The translations under genes and the position numbers were made by a program. Under the pieces are notes generated by a model. It searched no databases. It worked only from the letters and a program-made list of their open reading frames with translations, and was not told where the DNA came from. Shown here one piece after another: positions 46,241 through 57,656 of a stretch of 64,000 bases of DNA. The stretch is from Ustilaginoidea virens (lineage: Eukaryota > Ascomycota > Sordariomycetes > Hypocreales > Clavicipitaceae). The stretch is taken from NCBI RefSeq assembly GCF_000687475.1, contig NC_057317.1, positions 1,178,001 to 1,242,000 of the forward strand. The letters run 5' to 3'. The first letter of the stretch is position 1. Each line of letters opens with the position of its first letter.

Positions 46241-47792
46241 CCAAAGCGGAGCAATGTCAACTCCCATTGCGAAGTGTGCGCTAGATGCAAAGGCTCTGCC
46301 GTCTGGATGGAGCTTGACCGAGGTGGATGATGAATCGATTTGAGAATCCCCTCTAAAACTCTCGGTTTTCGCTCATTGCATCGTACCTAGCCTGGTTAAT
46401 GGATCGTCTCGAGGCTCATTTTGCGTATGTCGGAGTGGTCCAAGTATCTCCGGAAGCCAGTGCCTCACTCTGTGAGACTAGCCAACCGGTATTTTTACTA
46501 GTTAACCAGGGGCCAAACCAGCAGACTGAGAAGAGCAGGGATGAGGATTTCCCAAGGAAATAAGGGTATGCCCGATGCCGTGATACGAACTATATAGTAC
46601 GCAAACCAAGCGCTGTGGAGAAGAACCATGGCGAATGTAGCTGAAGCTCTTGCACGCCAAAAAGGAAAGCCAGTTTCACAAAAGTTAACCGCTTTTTCGA
46701 CCATTTTTATATTTGGTCAGCTATTTATGGACTGAAAAGGATCAATCCCATTAGCCGGGCCCTTAGGGCGCGAGCGGCCGAGGGGCAGATGATGGCTTTC
46801 GGTTGTCATGGTTGACGAGCCATACCTGCGGCCAAAGCACGACAGTCCCAGCTCCAAAATTCCAAACTCCGGTAGAGACAAGTGAACGTCGGAATCTTAT
46901 CACTTGCTCATCTGCGGAGAAAAACATGTCATACTATAGATGAGTGTGACAAGATGAGCAAATTCCCGTTTCCAGGAGGCACGTTCCCGGTTCATGACAG
47001 AACGGTCTATCCTTTGGCGCGGCTTATGCATATTGTGCTGCCTCTGAATGATTGGCGATACATGAGACGGTCCAATCTTTTTTTTTTTTTGGCTGCGGTA
47101 GCAAATCCATGTCCGCAGAGCAGAGTCAGCAGAGCAGAGTCAGCAGTGTGGGCCGAACTGTTTGGGTGCCACCGAAATCGCAAGGAGGTGTGGCAGAAAA
47201 TTTGACATGTGGACCCGAATGTCCCGGCACTAGATATTCGAAGACGAAATCTTGAGCCTCTCAGATCTGCAAGACCAATGTGGTGACCAACAAGATGACA
47301 ACGTCTTGCGTTGCGTTGATAAGAGTATGATGGAGGAGTAAAGATGTCTTTGCCGGTGAATGCAACTGCCGAATGCGTAACTTTAGTTGACTGCCGCTAA
47401 ACCATGTTTGGTAAGAGGGGCAGTGCGGCATCAGGCAGAATTGGCGGGGCGTCTTTTTTTTTTTTTTTTTCCCCCATGTCCTTTCCCTTCTACCTTGGCG
47501 TTCTGTTGGACATGCATCTCATAGAGCCTCGCAGGCGAAAGCATCGTTGAGACTGGCTTTCTAATACAAGGTTCGCGCCGCTAATTGTTTGTCCGTGTTG
47601 CTTGTCTTGCCGTCGCTCATCACTTCTCATTCGCTGACATATGGCCATGCATAGATCCCAGTTTCATCGCCAAGCTTACCAAGTGGTGGGGAATCCTTTC
47701 CACTTTGACTCGCAACCCACCAGCAGCCCAGCCCGTCCACTGCTGGACCAAGGACAGCTCTCTATGTCCATTTTGATTTAGGATCTTGTAAT
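46241..47792. other. Intergenic region before MTD1
   Basis: Holds T-runs (47079-47090, 47456-47470) and GCAGAGCAGAGTCA repeats near 47120-47145. No gene is well supported apart from a doubtful short frame at 46498-46704. Confidence 0.45.
46498..46704 (-). CDS. Doubtful small membrane-protein frame or remnant
   Basis: 68 codons from ATG to stop with two hydrophobic segments (ATFAMVLLHSAWFAYYIVRI and ILIPALLSLLVWPLV). It lies just beyond the decayed transporter on the same strand. It may be a remnant of another gene or chance; I recognise no family. Confidence 0.15.
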   Translation of the reverse strand: MVEKAVNFCETGFPFWRARASATFAMVLLHSAWFAYYIVRITASGIPLFPWEILIPALLSLLVWPLVN

Positions 47793-48943
47793 ATGGCTTC
47801 ACCAGAGGTTCCAAAAACCTGCAAGGTCGTCACTGCGGAGACCATTGCCAAAGGGCTTCTGACCGAGGTCAAGGAAACCTTGGCCAAACTTCAAGGAACC
47901 AACCCCAGCGAGCCCACCCTGACCGCCTTCTTGGCAAATGGAGATGCAGCTGCTGTCAAATATGCTGAATGGTCAAAAAAGACTTGTCAAGACAAGTGAG
48001 TTGATCCTTCCACTCCTGCGGATGTAGGCAAGAGTAGAAGCCCGGTAGTGCTGACAAACTGCCGCCGTAGCGGCTTCAAATTCGATCTCCGCGCCGTCGA
48101 CAAAGACCTTCTCGAGGAAGAAATCATGAAGGCCAACGACGATGACAACGTTGACGGCATCATTGTTTATTACCCAATCTTTCCTCAGAACCCGTCCCAC
48201 GACAAGTACATGCAAGAAACCGTAGACCTTTCCAAGGATGTAGAAGGTATGCGCCATAAGCATCTCTACAACATGTACCACAACATCCGATTTCTCGACG
48301 GCCCAGAAAACAGGAAAAAGTCGGTTCTGCCATGCACGCCGCTGGCCGTCGTCAAAATCCTGGAGTACCTTCAGATATACAACCCCATCCTGGCCTACGG
48401 AAACCGTCTTTTCGGCAAGACCATTACCGTAATCAACCGATCGGAAGTCAATGGACGCCCCCTCGCTGCTTTACTCGCCAATGATGGTGCCACTGTGTAC
48501 TCTGTCGACATAACCGGTGTTCAGCTTTTCACCCGTGGACAAGGAATCAAAAAACCCCGTCACCAAGTTGAGGACAAGGAAGAATGGGGCCTGAAGGACT
48601 GCTTACCTCTCAGCGATGTCGTAATTGGTGGTGTTCCTACAGAATCATTCAAGGTGCCGACAGAGCTCATCCGCGAGGGTGCTGTGTGCATCAACTTTTC
48701 ATCCTACAAGAACTTTGACGGACCAGCCATCAAGGAGAAAGCCTCCATCTACGTTCCCTCAGTAGGCAAGGTTACCATTGCCATCTTGCTCCGCAATCTT
48801 GTTGTGAGTATTGCTCAACAGGAATCGAAGACGGGGTCGAATTGAACTAACTGTTGCAGCGCTTGATTGCCAACCGCCCTTCCAAAGACAATTCTGACAA
48901 AGGATTGATTCAAGCCAAATCTGAGGCGTTTGCTGATGACTGA
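47793..48943 (+). CDS. MTD1: NAD-dependent methylenetetrahydrofolate dehydrogenase
   Basis: Cytosolic enzyme oxidising 5,10-methylenetetrahydrofolate with NAD+, feeding one-carbon units to purine synthesis. Exons: 47793-47995, 48071-48803, 48860-48943; 339 residues, close to yeast Mtd1. Visible: the folate-binding N-terminal half (NVDGIIVYYPIFPQ) and the dinucleotide-binding half with KTITVINRSEVNGRPLAALL, then SDVVIGGVPTESFKVP and the GKVTIAILLRNLV end that crosses into exon 3. HLYNMYHNIRFLDGPENRKK and the insert with LFTRGQGIKK are characteristic of the monofunctional fungal type rather than the trifunctional C1-THF synthase. The last exon (28 codons) gives a polar tail. SAM synthetase, another one-carbon enzyme, lies about 9 kb downstream with no sign of co-regulation. 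Confidence 0.93.
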
Positions 48944-50521
48944 TGCCGAACTTTTTGTGTTAACAGCTGCGGCTGTGATCAGCCAACGTCATTTCACTGC
49001 CATTTAGAAACCCATAACTTGGCGCAAACCAGAAATATTAGCGTATTGGGGGCTTGGACAGAACAACTCGCAGAAGTCGATGCTGACTGATAAGATGGAT
49101 TTAGTAAGGAAAAAAAAAAAAGATGGAGAGAGAGAGAGATGAGTAAGCCGTCACGCTGTTTTGGCTCAGGCCGATGTGCTTCCCGCTTATCAATAAAGCA
49201 AGGGGCCAAGGGGCAAGGTTCCTGGTTCCTGAGATCAAATGCCCCTGTTCAAGTGTTGTCGCTTATCCTTCAAGTGCCATTGACCTGCTCAACCGACGTA
49301 CATCCATTCCACCTGGTTTTTCAGTAGTCAATCCGAGGGAATCCGTGCTTGGTACTCATCCCTTCACCATGGTCTGTATTGTACATAATTTTTCTCCTGG
49401 TCTGTTCTGCTGGTGCACCCTCGCCATTGGCGACTCAGGAGCGGAAATCGCAGCAAAAGCGGGGCGGAGAGCTGAAAGTGGCGCCAAACATGGCCAGTCA
49501 TTCCTCGCTCCGACTGCTGGGGTTGTCTGGTACCCCAACTTTTTCAGCGCCACAGTTCAGTTCGTCGCTAGCCTCAATGGCATGGCTGTCAGTTGGCTGT
49601 ACGCATGCAGGCTCCAGAGTTCAGAGTCCCGAGACCCAAGCAAGACCCAAGAGACCAAGACCAGGATCCCAAGACCAGGACCCCAGGACCCGACAACACT
49701 ATTTTTCCCTTTCTTTATTTTTTTTATTTTTTATTTTTTTTTATTTTTTTTGCCCTCTGTCTTTTTTAAGCCGCCATCGTCGATGCGATTCAGAACTTCG
49801 GCGGCCAAAAAAAAAAAAAAAAAAAGAACATTGAAGGGAACGCCAGACCTGCCATTTCCCCGAACAAACCCTCCACCTTTTTTTTCCCTTTTTTTCCCTT
49901 GCAGGATCTGGCACACTCAGCTTTTTTGGTCCCCAGCAGTCACGGAAAACAACAATCAGGATTCTTCAGAATACAGACCCTGGCGCCATCCACTGTCCGG
50001 TGGTGCCCACCAAGTGCTCAGTGCCTCAAAAGCTCTCGTTCAGTAAACCCCCTTCAGGCTGAATCACCACCTCACCCGCACCTTTGTCGGGACACGGCGG
50101 AGACACAGCTCAGCATTAGGCCCCGACGCCTGTAGGTTTCCACGTGTCGCGCGCTCCGCTTCAGCTCGATCCCTTTGGTGCCGCAACCTTCCTGGTCGCC
50201 CACTACTCGATTCTCGTCAGCATCCTGTTATGTTGTTCCGTGCTTTGGGCTTGACGGTTGCTGGTTGACGTCAGCGTAACCGGCTTTCCGCTTGACCTGC
50301 ACACCCACCTCGACAACTTTCCCTGCCTTCAAGCGCTGGCCTAAGTGGTTCTGCTCTCTGACAAGAGCCGTCTGCCATTGAGCGGGTTGCACAACAGGGC
50401 CAGCTAGTTCCATTGCCAAAGCCACGCTTTGTGCGCCCATTCAAGCAAGTTTTCGACTCTCAGGAGAAGTCTGGCTGGGCTCGAGGACAAGCCACTCTTC
50501 ATCGCGCAGCTCTAGGTGGCC
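48944..50521. promoter_or_regulatory. Intergenic region and leader of next gene
   Basis: Contains T- and A-runs (49725-49750, 49807-49825) and CCAAGACC-type repeats near 49620-49690. The 400 bp before the next ATG are pyrimidine-rich and probably its promoter and leader. No coding gene is supported. Confidence 0.45.
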
Positions 50522-53145
50522 ATGACTATAAACACTGCCGCCAACGGCCATGGTCCACGCGGCCATGGATCAACAACGCTGCCCTACCGTCCTCAGCCAG
50601 GTTCTCCCACGCTGACGAACCCCGACATGATTCTACCGGATTACGGCGAGCCAGAGCCCCTTGACGACCGACCTCACTCGTCCTTGGCTATATGGGACGA
50701 TGCGCAGCGTTCCGATCCCTTTGACGACTTCTCGCAGACTGGATATATTGCAGGACCCCTCCTCCCCGCAACCCCAATCATCTACGGGAACGGCACCATG
50801 CTATCCGACATTGGTGAGGTTACCGAGGTCGAAAGTAACGTGAGCCACCCGCCAAGCCAGAATCCATCCCAGTTGTCTGGCTCGGGGAGGGGCAGCGGCA
50901 GCGGCAGCGGCATCGGCACACCGTCTCGAACGTCGCCAATCACGGGGGAAAGGACACTCAGGAAGCGATGGCTTGCCATAAAACGGGAGCGCCGGCTGTC
51001 GATCGATTCCACAAGCACGGCCCAGACCACTGACGGTACAGACCGACTATTTGGTGAACTTGACGACTCCGTCAGTGTCGACGACAGCAATTTTCAAGGT
51101 GATGATGAGGAGAGCCTGGCTAGCGAGTTCGTCGATGAAATGCCCGCTCAAAACTCTGGTGCTGCAGTCGTGCCGGCTGGTCCCGGGCTGAATGTGGATG
51201 CATTTTCCACCAACTCAATAAGTATGAGAGCCGAGCAGATTCTCGCCAACGCCAAGCGTCGCCTTACGGTATGTTGCAGCTTTCCAATACCCCGTCGTAG
51301 TTATCGTCGCTCGTACGGTGCGGCACTGTTGACCTCGACCGATAGACCATGGAGGGAAACCTGAACAGAGCAAGAACATTTAGCTACTGTTCTGCTTCTA
51401 ATGGCTCGACACCTTCTCCGGGGTATGGTTCGGACGCGTCGATGACGGAGAGGACGAAAACCATTCCGCCTAATCATTCCCGGAACGTAAGCGAAAATAG
51501 CCTTTATGGCGCAACACGAGCGGCTGCCCTCCCCCAACGATCGGCGAGTGCGCTAGGTGCGGCCGATGGCTACCGTCAACCCTTGACCCTGTCCAGGAGC
51601 GCCGATGTTCTCGTACCCAGAAGTAGTCTCGGGTCCTTGCGGTCGCCACTGCATTCCATTGAGTCAACCCTGGAAACGCTGGACGAAGACGAAGGCAGTC
51701 AAGTCGACAGCTACAGCCCTCCCAGCAGTCGGTTTCAAAATACTGCGTACGGACAACAATTCGCAGACGCGGGCCAAGCACGGTCTGCTTCCGCCGCGCA
51801 AATGCGAGACCTCCACGATCAAATGGAGGGCCTGAAGGGCAAGATATCGACACTGAAGGAGAAGGCCAAGCAAGATAGTATGAAGCGACGTAGTTTGCAG
51901 AGCTTGAGAGCTCTGAGCCCTTTTACCTATTCCCAATGGGATCAAGGATATGCCGGCTGCAAGTCTTCGATTCCTCCTGAAGATGGTAGCTTGGGGCTTG
52001 CGGCTCCCTTGAACGGGACCGTCCATGGCTTGGACAATGGCGAGCCTACGACTAAAACACAGGTTCAATCGCAGCCGCTTGACAGGGAGGCCCAAGATTG
52101 TACTCCGCAAGGAATTTACGACGACTGCATACACCAAGACGAGCTGCTGCAATCACTCGAAGAGGGTGACGTTTTGGGTGCCGACAGTAAAGACGATAAG
52201 GTTGATAATGTCGATCAAGCCGACCAAGTTGGTTTCGACGACGATATTAGTGAAAGTGGCGAGTCGCTCTATCACGACAGCCAGCAAGAACCAACGGACA
52301 TTTCACACGAAGATCGGGAAGACGCGTTCGACTATGAGCACTTCTTTTTGCATTCGGCGATGGGGACCCTCAGTCGACAGAGGATGAGCAGAAGTGGTAG
52401 TTTTAGCAGCGAGGAGTCTGACGCTTCAGTGGAAACTACGCGGGGGCCAGCAATCCTTCACGGACGTCGCCCCAGCATCGATACTATGACGTCGGTCAAC
52501 ACGTTTGCCACCGCTCGAGAGGTGATGGAGAGTCGCAGCTCGACGTCGCAGTCGTTTAGGGTCCATGGAGACGGATTTGCGACGGTAGATCCCGAATACG
52601 AGGATGTGACTCTCTCGGCAGCCGGGGGTGACAAGTCGGGAGGCTCTGGCCACGGCGGCGGCGGCGGCGGCGGCTGCTCTCCTGAAAGTCATCAGGAGCA
52701 CGCGCGCCACGGCTCAGTTGTTTACCGACCTGCTGTTTCCCACAAGGATGCACCCCACCACAGGCCATCGGTCTCGTCCTTTGAGTCGACCGGAACCAAC
52801 AGGAGCTTCCCGTTGGTCAATAAAACCACCAGTCTGAGTGGAGGAACGTCGGGACCAAGCGGTTCTCCAGACAATCAATCGAAGCAGGTGGCCGAGTCCC
52901 TCATGAACGAAACTGCCAGCATTTGCGACAGGGACGCTCCGGGCAGTGGGCCGTCGTCCCCTGCGATGCAAACATTGTCACGAGAGGACCAGGTACTAGT
53001 TGAGCAGGTCGTGGCAAGTTTAGGAAAATGCGTCTTGGGGCTCAGCGAGGCAACCCGGCGAGGGACGGGCAATCATGAGTACTACCGACACAGGATCGAG
53101 GCGGCCAAGCGACTTCTCGAAAACATCCCTGACCGGATCCTTTGA
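50522..53145 (+). CDS. Large disordered conserved fungal protein
   Basis: Two exons, 50522-51268 and 51346-53145, phase 0; 848 residues, function unknown. The splice rebuilds SMRAEQILANAKRRLTTMEG, part of a helical segment that I recall as conserved in related proteins of other Sordariomycetes. A second conserved coiled segment is MRDLHDQMEGLKGKISTLKE followed by KRRSLQSLRALSPFTYSQWD. The C-terminal segment (LSREDQVLVEQVVASLGKCV to the end) is a third helical block. The rest is Ser, Gly and Asp rich, with GSGRGSGSGSG near 120 and a Gly run (GGGGGGGC) near 690. Many SP and basic-directed Ser sites suggest phosphoregulation. No catalytic motif or membrane span is seen. The first true ATG is 50522; the codon six bases upstream in frame is GTG. 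Confidence 0.78.
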
Positions 53146-54025
53146 ATCTGCAAGTCGGGTAAACGCGATGCACACGTCAACGTCAACGAAGCCGATGAAG
53201 TTTACTCTCATGTTTTCTTTATACATGCGCGTCAGGTATCTTTTTTTTTTTTCCCCCTTTCTCTCTCTTTGCTTGGCGGGAGTACAGGATGATTGGTGGC
53301 CAATGATCAAGGTAGTGTGAGTTGGAGTGGTGATCTGCAGGAATTTGCTTTGGGCTGTGTCCTCTCGTGAAGGGGGAAGCTAATCTTGACCTGTTACCGT
53401 GTTGTTGGGAACGACATGCCACCTTTTTGATACCCTTTTTGTACTCGTGGTGGAGGATCTTTTCCCGTTCGTTGACGAGAGTAAGATTAATTGATTGTAG
53501 CGATGCGGCTGCTGCGACTGTTCTCTTGCGCGAAACCCAAGGATGTCTATGCCCACCGGGTACCTACCTCCTTAGGTACCGAGGTAGGTACCTAGGTACC
53601 GACTTGAGTCCCTACGAGGTACTTGAAGGCATGATGTTCCAGGGCAATACGCCCCCCGCTTGCTGCCGACCCGGCTTGTCCACAGTCTCCACACCATGCA
53701 CATGCACAGAGTACCAGACTACCAGACCCCTTCCTAATTTGACACGGTCGAACAATTTGCCACGGACCCTTTGTTTTTCTTCTCCTTCCTGCTCCAGCAT
53801 CTTCACAAAGGGCCCAACCCCAACCACCCCCCCTTCACCTTGGGAGTAGGTAAAGGGAGAGAAAAACCACGTCCCGCTCAAATCATCATCTCACGACCCT
53901 CTCCGCCTTGACACGCCGACGCCGACGCCGACCATCCCACCTCCCGTCTGCCCCGCCAACCCAGCCAGAGAAGATCAGTTCCCGAACGGCCAGCCCCAGG
54001 CTAAAAACCGTCGACCACATCGCCC
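53146..54025. promoter_or_regulatory. Intergenic region before APQ12
   Basis: Carries a GGTACCTAGGTACC-type cluster at about 53558-53605, T-run 53240-53250 and a CGACGC repeat near 53910-53930. No gene is supported; the right end is the APQ12 leader. Confidence 0.45.
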
Positions 54026-54571
54026 ATGGACGCGTCCTTGTCGTCCCGGCTCCTGATGGAGCTCCTCCCCCCGCACGTAGCCACCTTTGCGCAGCAGCAC
54101 CTGCTCAACCCCCGGGCCCCTTTCCAAATATACAGCCAAAAAGCCGTTTCGCAGCTCCACGTCTTTCTCGCTTCCCTGGTGCCCCATGTGCAACCTCTCC
54201 TGGACCGGGTCGCCGCCGCCATGGTGGAAAATCAGGGAGTCACGGGCTTCGTCACGCTCGTGCTGCTCATGACGGCCGTGGTGGTGGTGATGAACTGGAT
54301 ACGCCGGCTGGTCCTCTGGTGGACGCGCCTGGTCATGCGCGTCGTGTTCTGGACCGTCGTGGCTGCGGTGCTCGCGTGGGTGTGGAACAGAGGCGTCATG
54401 GAGAGCGCCAGGGACGCCGTGGTCCTGGGAGCCAAGGTCGTGGGATACTTGGCGGTCCTGAAGGACTTTTGGATGGCCGAGTACAAGAGATACGAGGCGA
54501 GCGGCAGCGCGGGGGGGCGGCCAAGCGATGGCGGGTTTGGGAGCCCTCGGGGCAGGAGTTCCGGACGATGA
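54026..54571 (+). CDS. APQ12: Apq12-like nuclear pore assembly protein
   Basis: Apq12 is a small nuclear envelope/ER membrane protein needed for nuclear pore biogenesis and lipid homeostasis of the nuclear envelope. The intronless gene codes for 181 residues. Two hydrophobic segments are close together, VTGFVTLVLLMTAVVVVMNW (about 74-93) and VFWTVVAAVLAWVWN (about 107-121), separated by the basic RRLVLWWTRLVMR; this hairpin arrangement is the hallmark of the Apq12 domain. The N-terminal 70 residues are helical and the tail is Gly/Ser rich. Converges with GPN3 at about 450 bp. Confidence 0.75.
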   Translation: MDASLSSRLLMELLPPHVATFAQQHLLNPRAPFQIYSQKAVSQLHVFLASLVPHVQPLLDRVAAAMVENQGVTGFVTLVLLMTAVVVVMNWIRRLVLWWTRLVMRVVFWTVVAAVLAWVWNRGVMESARDAVVLGAKVVGYLAVLKDFWMAEYKRYEASGSAGGRPSDGGFGSPRGRSSGR

Positions 54572-55023
54572 TGATGACGACGATGGCCGAATCTCCGGAC
54601 GGGGGGCTTATTGGGCTACTACAAGCTTGTGCTCACCAATGATTCGACGACGGTACCCTTCTCTTCTCGACGTGTTTGTATTTTTTGGCTTGTATATACC
54701 TCTTTTGTTTCGTATGTTGTTTCATTTCTTGGGTATAGCTTTTATTTATTCAAGACGTGGCAGGATCAAGGTGACGAGTTTTGGACAACAGAATAGGCGT
54801 CAACCTCTCCCATTATGTCATGTTGCAATTTTGGCGATGAAAGTCATGATACCTGGAACCCTGCACCGTGTCGAAACGCCTCGCTATGCCAGGAATACCT
54901 CGAGGAACCTGGGGGGGGGGGATGAAAACAAGACAAAAAAGGCAGAAAAAAGAAAAAAAAGGCAAAAATACAGCACCACCAAACCTGCCACTTCACACTC
55001 CCCCGCGATACAACAAGGCCACC
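54572..55023. other. Convergent intergenic region, APQ12 / GPN3
   Basis: About 450 bp holding both 3' untranslated regions. It has a G-run (54912-54921) and A-rich tracts (54925-54970). No gene is seen. Confidence 0.6.
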
Positions 55024-56044
55024 TCATTCGTCGTTGAAATCATCAACTTCCTCTTCATCATTAGGCTCTTTTGGATCCTGCGCCTCGTGGAACTGAATGC
55101 AGTCGTCAATGTAGCTGAGGATGGATCCGACACTGTCCTCGTCAGTCACGTCAAGCTTGAGGTAGTTGACCATGCTGAAGCTCTCAATCAGCCCGGCCAC
55201 AGCGCGGTTCAGCCGCCGAAAGCTGGAGCCCTTCATTATCTGCTGCTTGTCATCTGGCCTACGCGATTCGTCGTCGTCGTCGTCGTCATTGCCCCCCACC
55301 CCGCAACCTCCCGCCGTCCGCCTGGCGCGCTCGAGAGGATCGTCGTCGAGGAGGCCACTGTCCGGGGTGAGGAACCGCTTCAGATCCTTCTTCCTGACCT
55401 GGCCCTTGACAAGGTCCATCTTGGACAGGACGTTGATGTGAGGCACCTCGAGCATGAGCATGGCGCTCATGGCGCTGAGCGTGCCCGCAAAGAACTTGGC
55501 GCGATCCACGACAAAGGTGGCCTCGAGCAGGTAGACGGCGGCCACGCGTATGTCGAGCGAGCCCGGCCGGGAGAGGTATTTCACCAGCGCCGGCAGGATG
55601 GGGATGTGCGTGTAGAGCTCGATCTGGCCGGGCATGTCGAAGATGATGAGGTACTCCTCGGTCAGGTTGTCCAGCGCCTCGGTCAGCCAGTCCAGGTTCT
55701 CCATGAGGAACTCGAAGCAGTAGATCAGGCCGCCGTTGGGCCCGAGCCCGACCTCCTCCATGGCGTCCTTGAGCGAGATGAGCTCTTTGATGTCGAGATC
55801 GGGCTGGTGCTCGAACGTCTCGGCCGCCGGGTCGAGGTTGACGTAGAAGGCAGAGCGGCGGTTGAGCTGCAGATGGGTGATGAGGGCGGCGCAAAACGTG
55901 GACTGGGACAGCGGCGCGTTAGAGGAGAGCGGCGCGACGACCGTCACGCTGCGTCCGGACGTGTGCAAGTCGTCGCAAACGAGGGCCTTTTCTCACCTTG
56001 CCTGCCCCGGCGGGGCCCATGACCATGGCGCCAAACTTGCTCAT
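55024..56044 (-). CDS. GPN3: GPN-loop GTPase 3
   Basis: GPN3 works with Npa3/GPN1 in nuclear import and assembly of RNA polymerase II. Exons on the minus strand: 55997-56044 and 55024-55902; the 94-bp intron falls inside the P-loop, so GPAGAGK is in exon 1 and STFC starts exon 2. 308 residues. Visible: P-loop GPAGAGKST (10-18), NLDPAAE, the family-defining GPN motif in LGPNGGL (70-72), DMPGQIELYTH as G3 region and SKMDL for base recognition. An Asp-rich insert (GNDDDDDDES) lies near 235 and the tail is acidic (EEEVDDFNDE). An open frame starting at 55968 reads into exon 2 but lacks the P-loop and is not the true start. Confidence 0.93.
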
Positions 56045-57656
56045 GACGAGACGACGCGACGCTGCCCCGGCACGCTGAAGAAGAGAGGAGGAGGAGAAGG
56101 CGGGAAAGAAGGAGACGGGTTCATGCACATGTGTCGACTCGACCGTTTCGGCTGCAAAAGCGGGCGGCGCCTTATTCCACATACACGGTCGAAAGGGGCT
56201 GGGGGTTGAACTGCTTGCTGCTGCAGTAACTCGGAGCTCTGAATTAATGACGGCTTTTTTTTTTTTCTTTTCACCCCCTCGCTGTGAAGCTACTCCGTAC
56301 AGCAGTTGATGGTGGGGTTGGTTGCTTATCTGATGATTGATTGCTGGTGTGGGTCTGGAGCGCGCACTGTGCAAGCAACCACCTAACCTTGGGTACCTTA
56401 GGTACCTAGGTACCTAAGCTAATACAGCTCAGTCTGATCCAGCTTGACTGATATTGACAGCCTGACAGATAATGACAGCTTGTGGTTTGCCATCTGCACG
56501 TGGTTGGCTGCATGCACCCGCTACAAACTCGAGACGCACCGGCAAAGAGATTCATCATCGTGGGCACGTAACCACCCAGGTGAACCCTCGCAGATACTAT
56601 ACCCGACATATTATACTTTGCTCGTGCCTAGAGCCGAGGGCCCTGCAGTGCGCGGAACCTTGCGCGGCCAAGTCGCTTGGAGGTACTCCGTACGCAGTAC
56701 TAGGTACCCATGTACCTAAGGTGGGCATCTTTCGCCAGGAGGTACCCAAGGTATGGCATCAGACCTGGCGCAAGTGACACGTTGTTCGTCCGTGTCAAGT
56801 CGCTGGCTTCCTACCTCTCATCTCTTACGGAGTACTTCGTAGGCAGGGGACTATCCATACTCCGGTCAACAGGGGTCGGGTCAACCAACTGGTACTCGCT
56901 AATTCTTTGGCCCTTCCGAGGCAAGACGGGGGGGGGGGGGGGGCGCGCATAATGGGGGGGATTGATAGGACCGACGCTCACTGGCTTTAGAATGGCGCAA
57001 TTCCGTCCCCCTCATCCCTTGAGACGATGGGGGCGTAAGCTGTTAGCGTCGTACTGGGAGACTACCTGCCCGAGCCCTTCGGCAAACTCAGAAACGCACG
57101 CCATTTCGTGCGAGCCTCTTGTCACCCTAGGTGCCTCTATACCACCAGACGCTAGCATCGCATCGCCCTCTCTGCCCCTGGTTTGGTTTGCTCAAAGTAA
57201 GCCAACCCAAGGTTCCTAGGCGCTCCGCTCCGTAAACCCACCACCCATTCACGTTCCTGCGTTGAGCGCAGCCCAGAGGACCCCGCAGAAAATGTCGGCA
57301 TAAAACCTCTCCGCCTTTCCCTCTCTGTCTGACGCTCATCCGAACTTTCCCTTCCCCCTTACTTTTTTCTCTCCTCAACTCATCGCCCACGCAGTGGTAA
57401 GGCTCTCTCCTCAATTGCGTCTCGGTTCCCGTTATCCTCCAGCCAAGTTTCACATCTAACTTGTCGTTGTGTGCAGAAACTCCCTTTCCTCTGGCCAATT
57501 CGAATTTTCGAGACGTTCCGTGTCGGCCAGCTAGCTGTTGAACTCTGCTCCTTCCAATACTTGCGCAAAATACCTCGTCATTGACACCACTTTGATTGAA
57601 ACCGTTTCCTCTTTTACAACTCTTGTCCTCCCCCTTTTCACGAAAACAGACAAAAA
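56045..57656. promoter_or_regulatory. Divergent intergenic region, GPN3 / SAM synthetase
   Basis: Contains GGTACC-type repeats (56392-56416, 56697-56755), two TACTCCGTA copies (56291-56299, 56684-56692), one TACGGAGTA (56826-56834) and a G-run (56928-56943). The right 350 bp are pyrimidine-rich, as expected for the promoter and leader of a strongly expressed gene. Confidence 0.55.
57397..57476 (+). other. Candidate 5' untranslated intron of SAM synthetase
   Basis: An 80-bp segment with GTAAGG donor, an ATCTAAC branch-like site about 22 bp before the end and a GTGCAG acceptor, 180 bp upstream of the start codon. Leader introns are common in strongly expressed fungal genes. It is inferred from splice signals only. 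Confidence 0.5.

Noticed and set aside
54868..56022. 384-codon plus-strand open frame across GPN3
   Set aside because: It is the antisense shadow of the GPN3 exon; composition is rich in E, V and R without motifs, while the minus strand has a complete GTPase.
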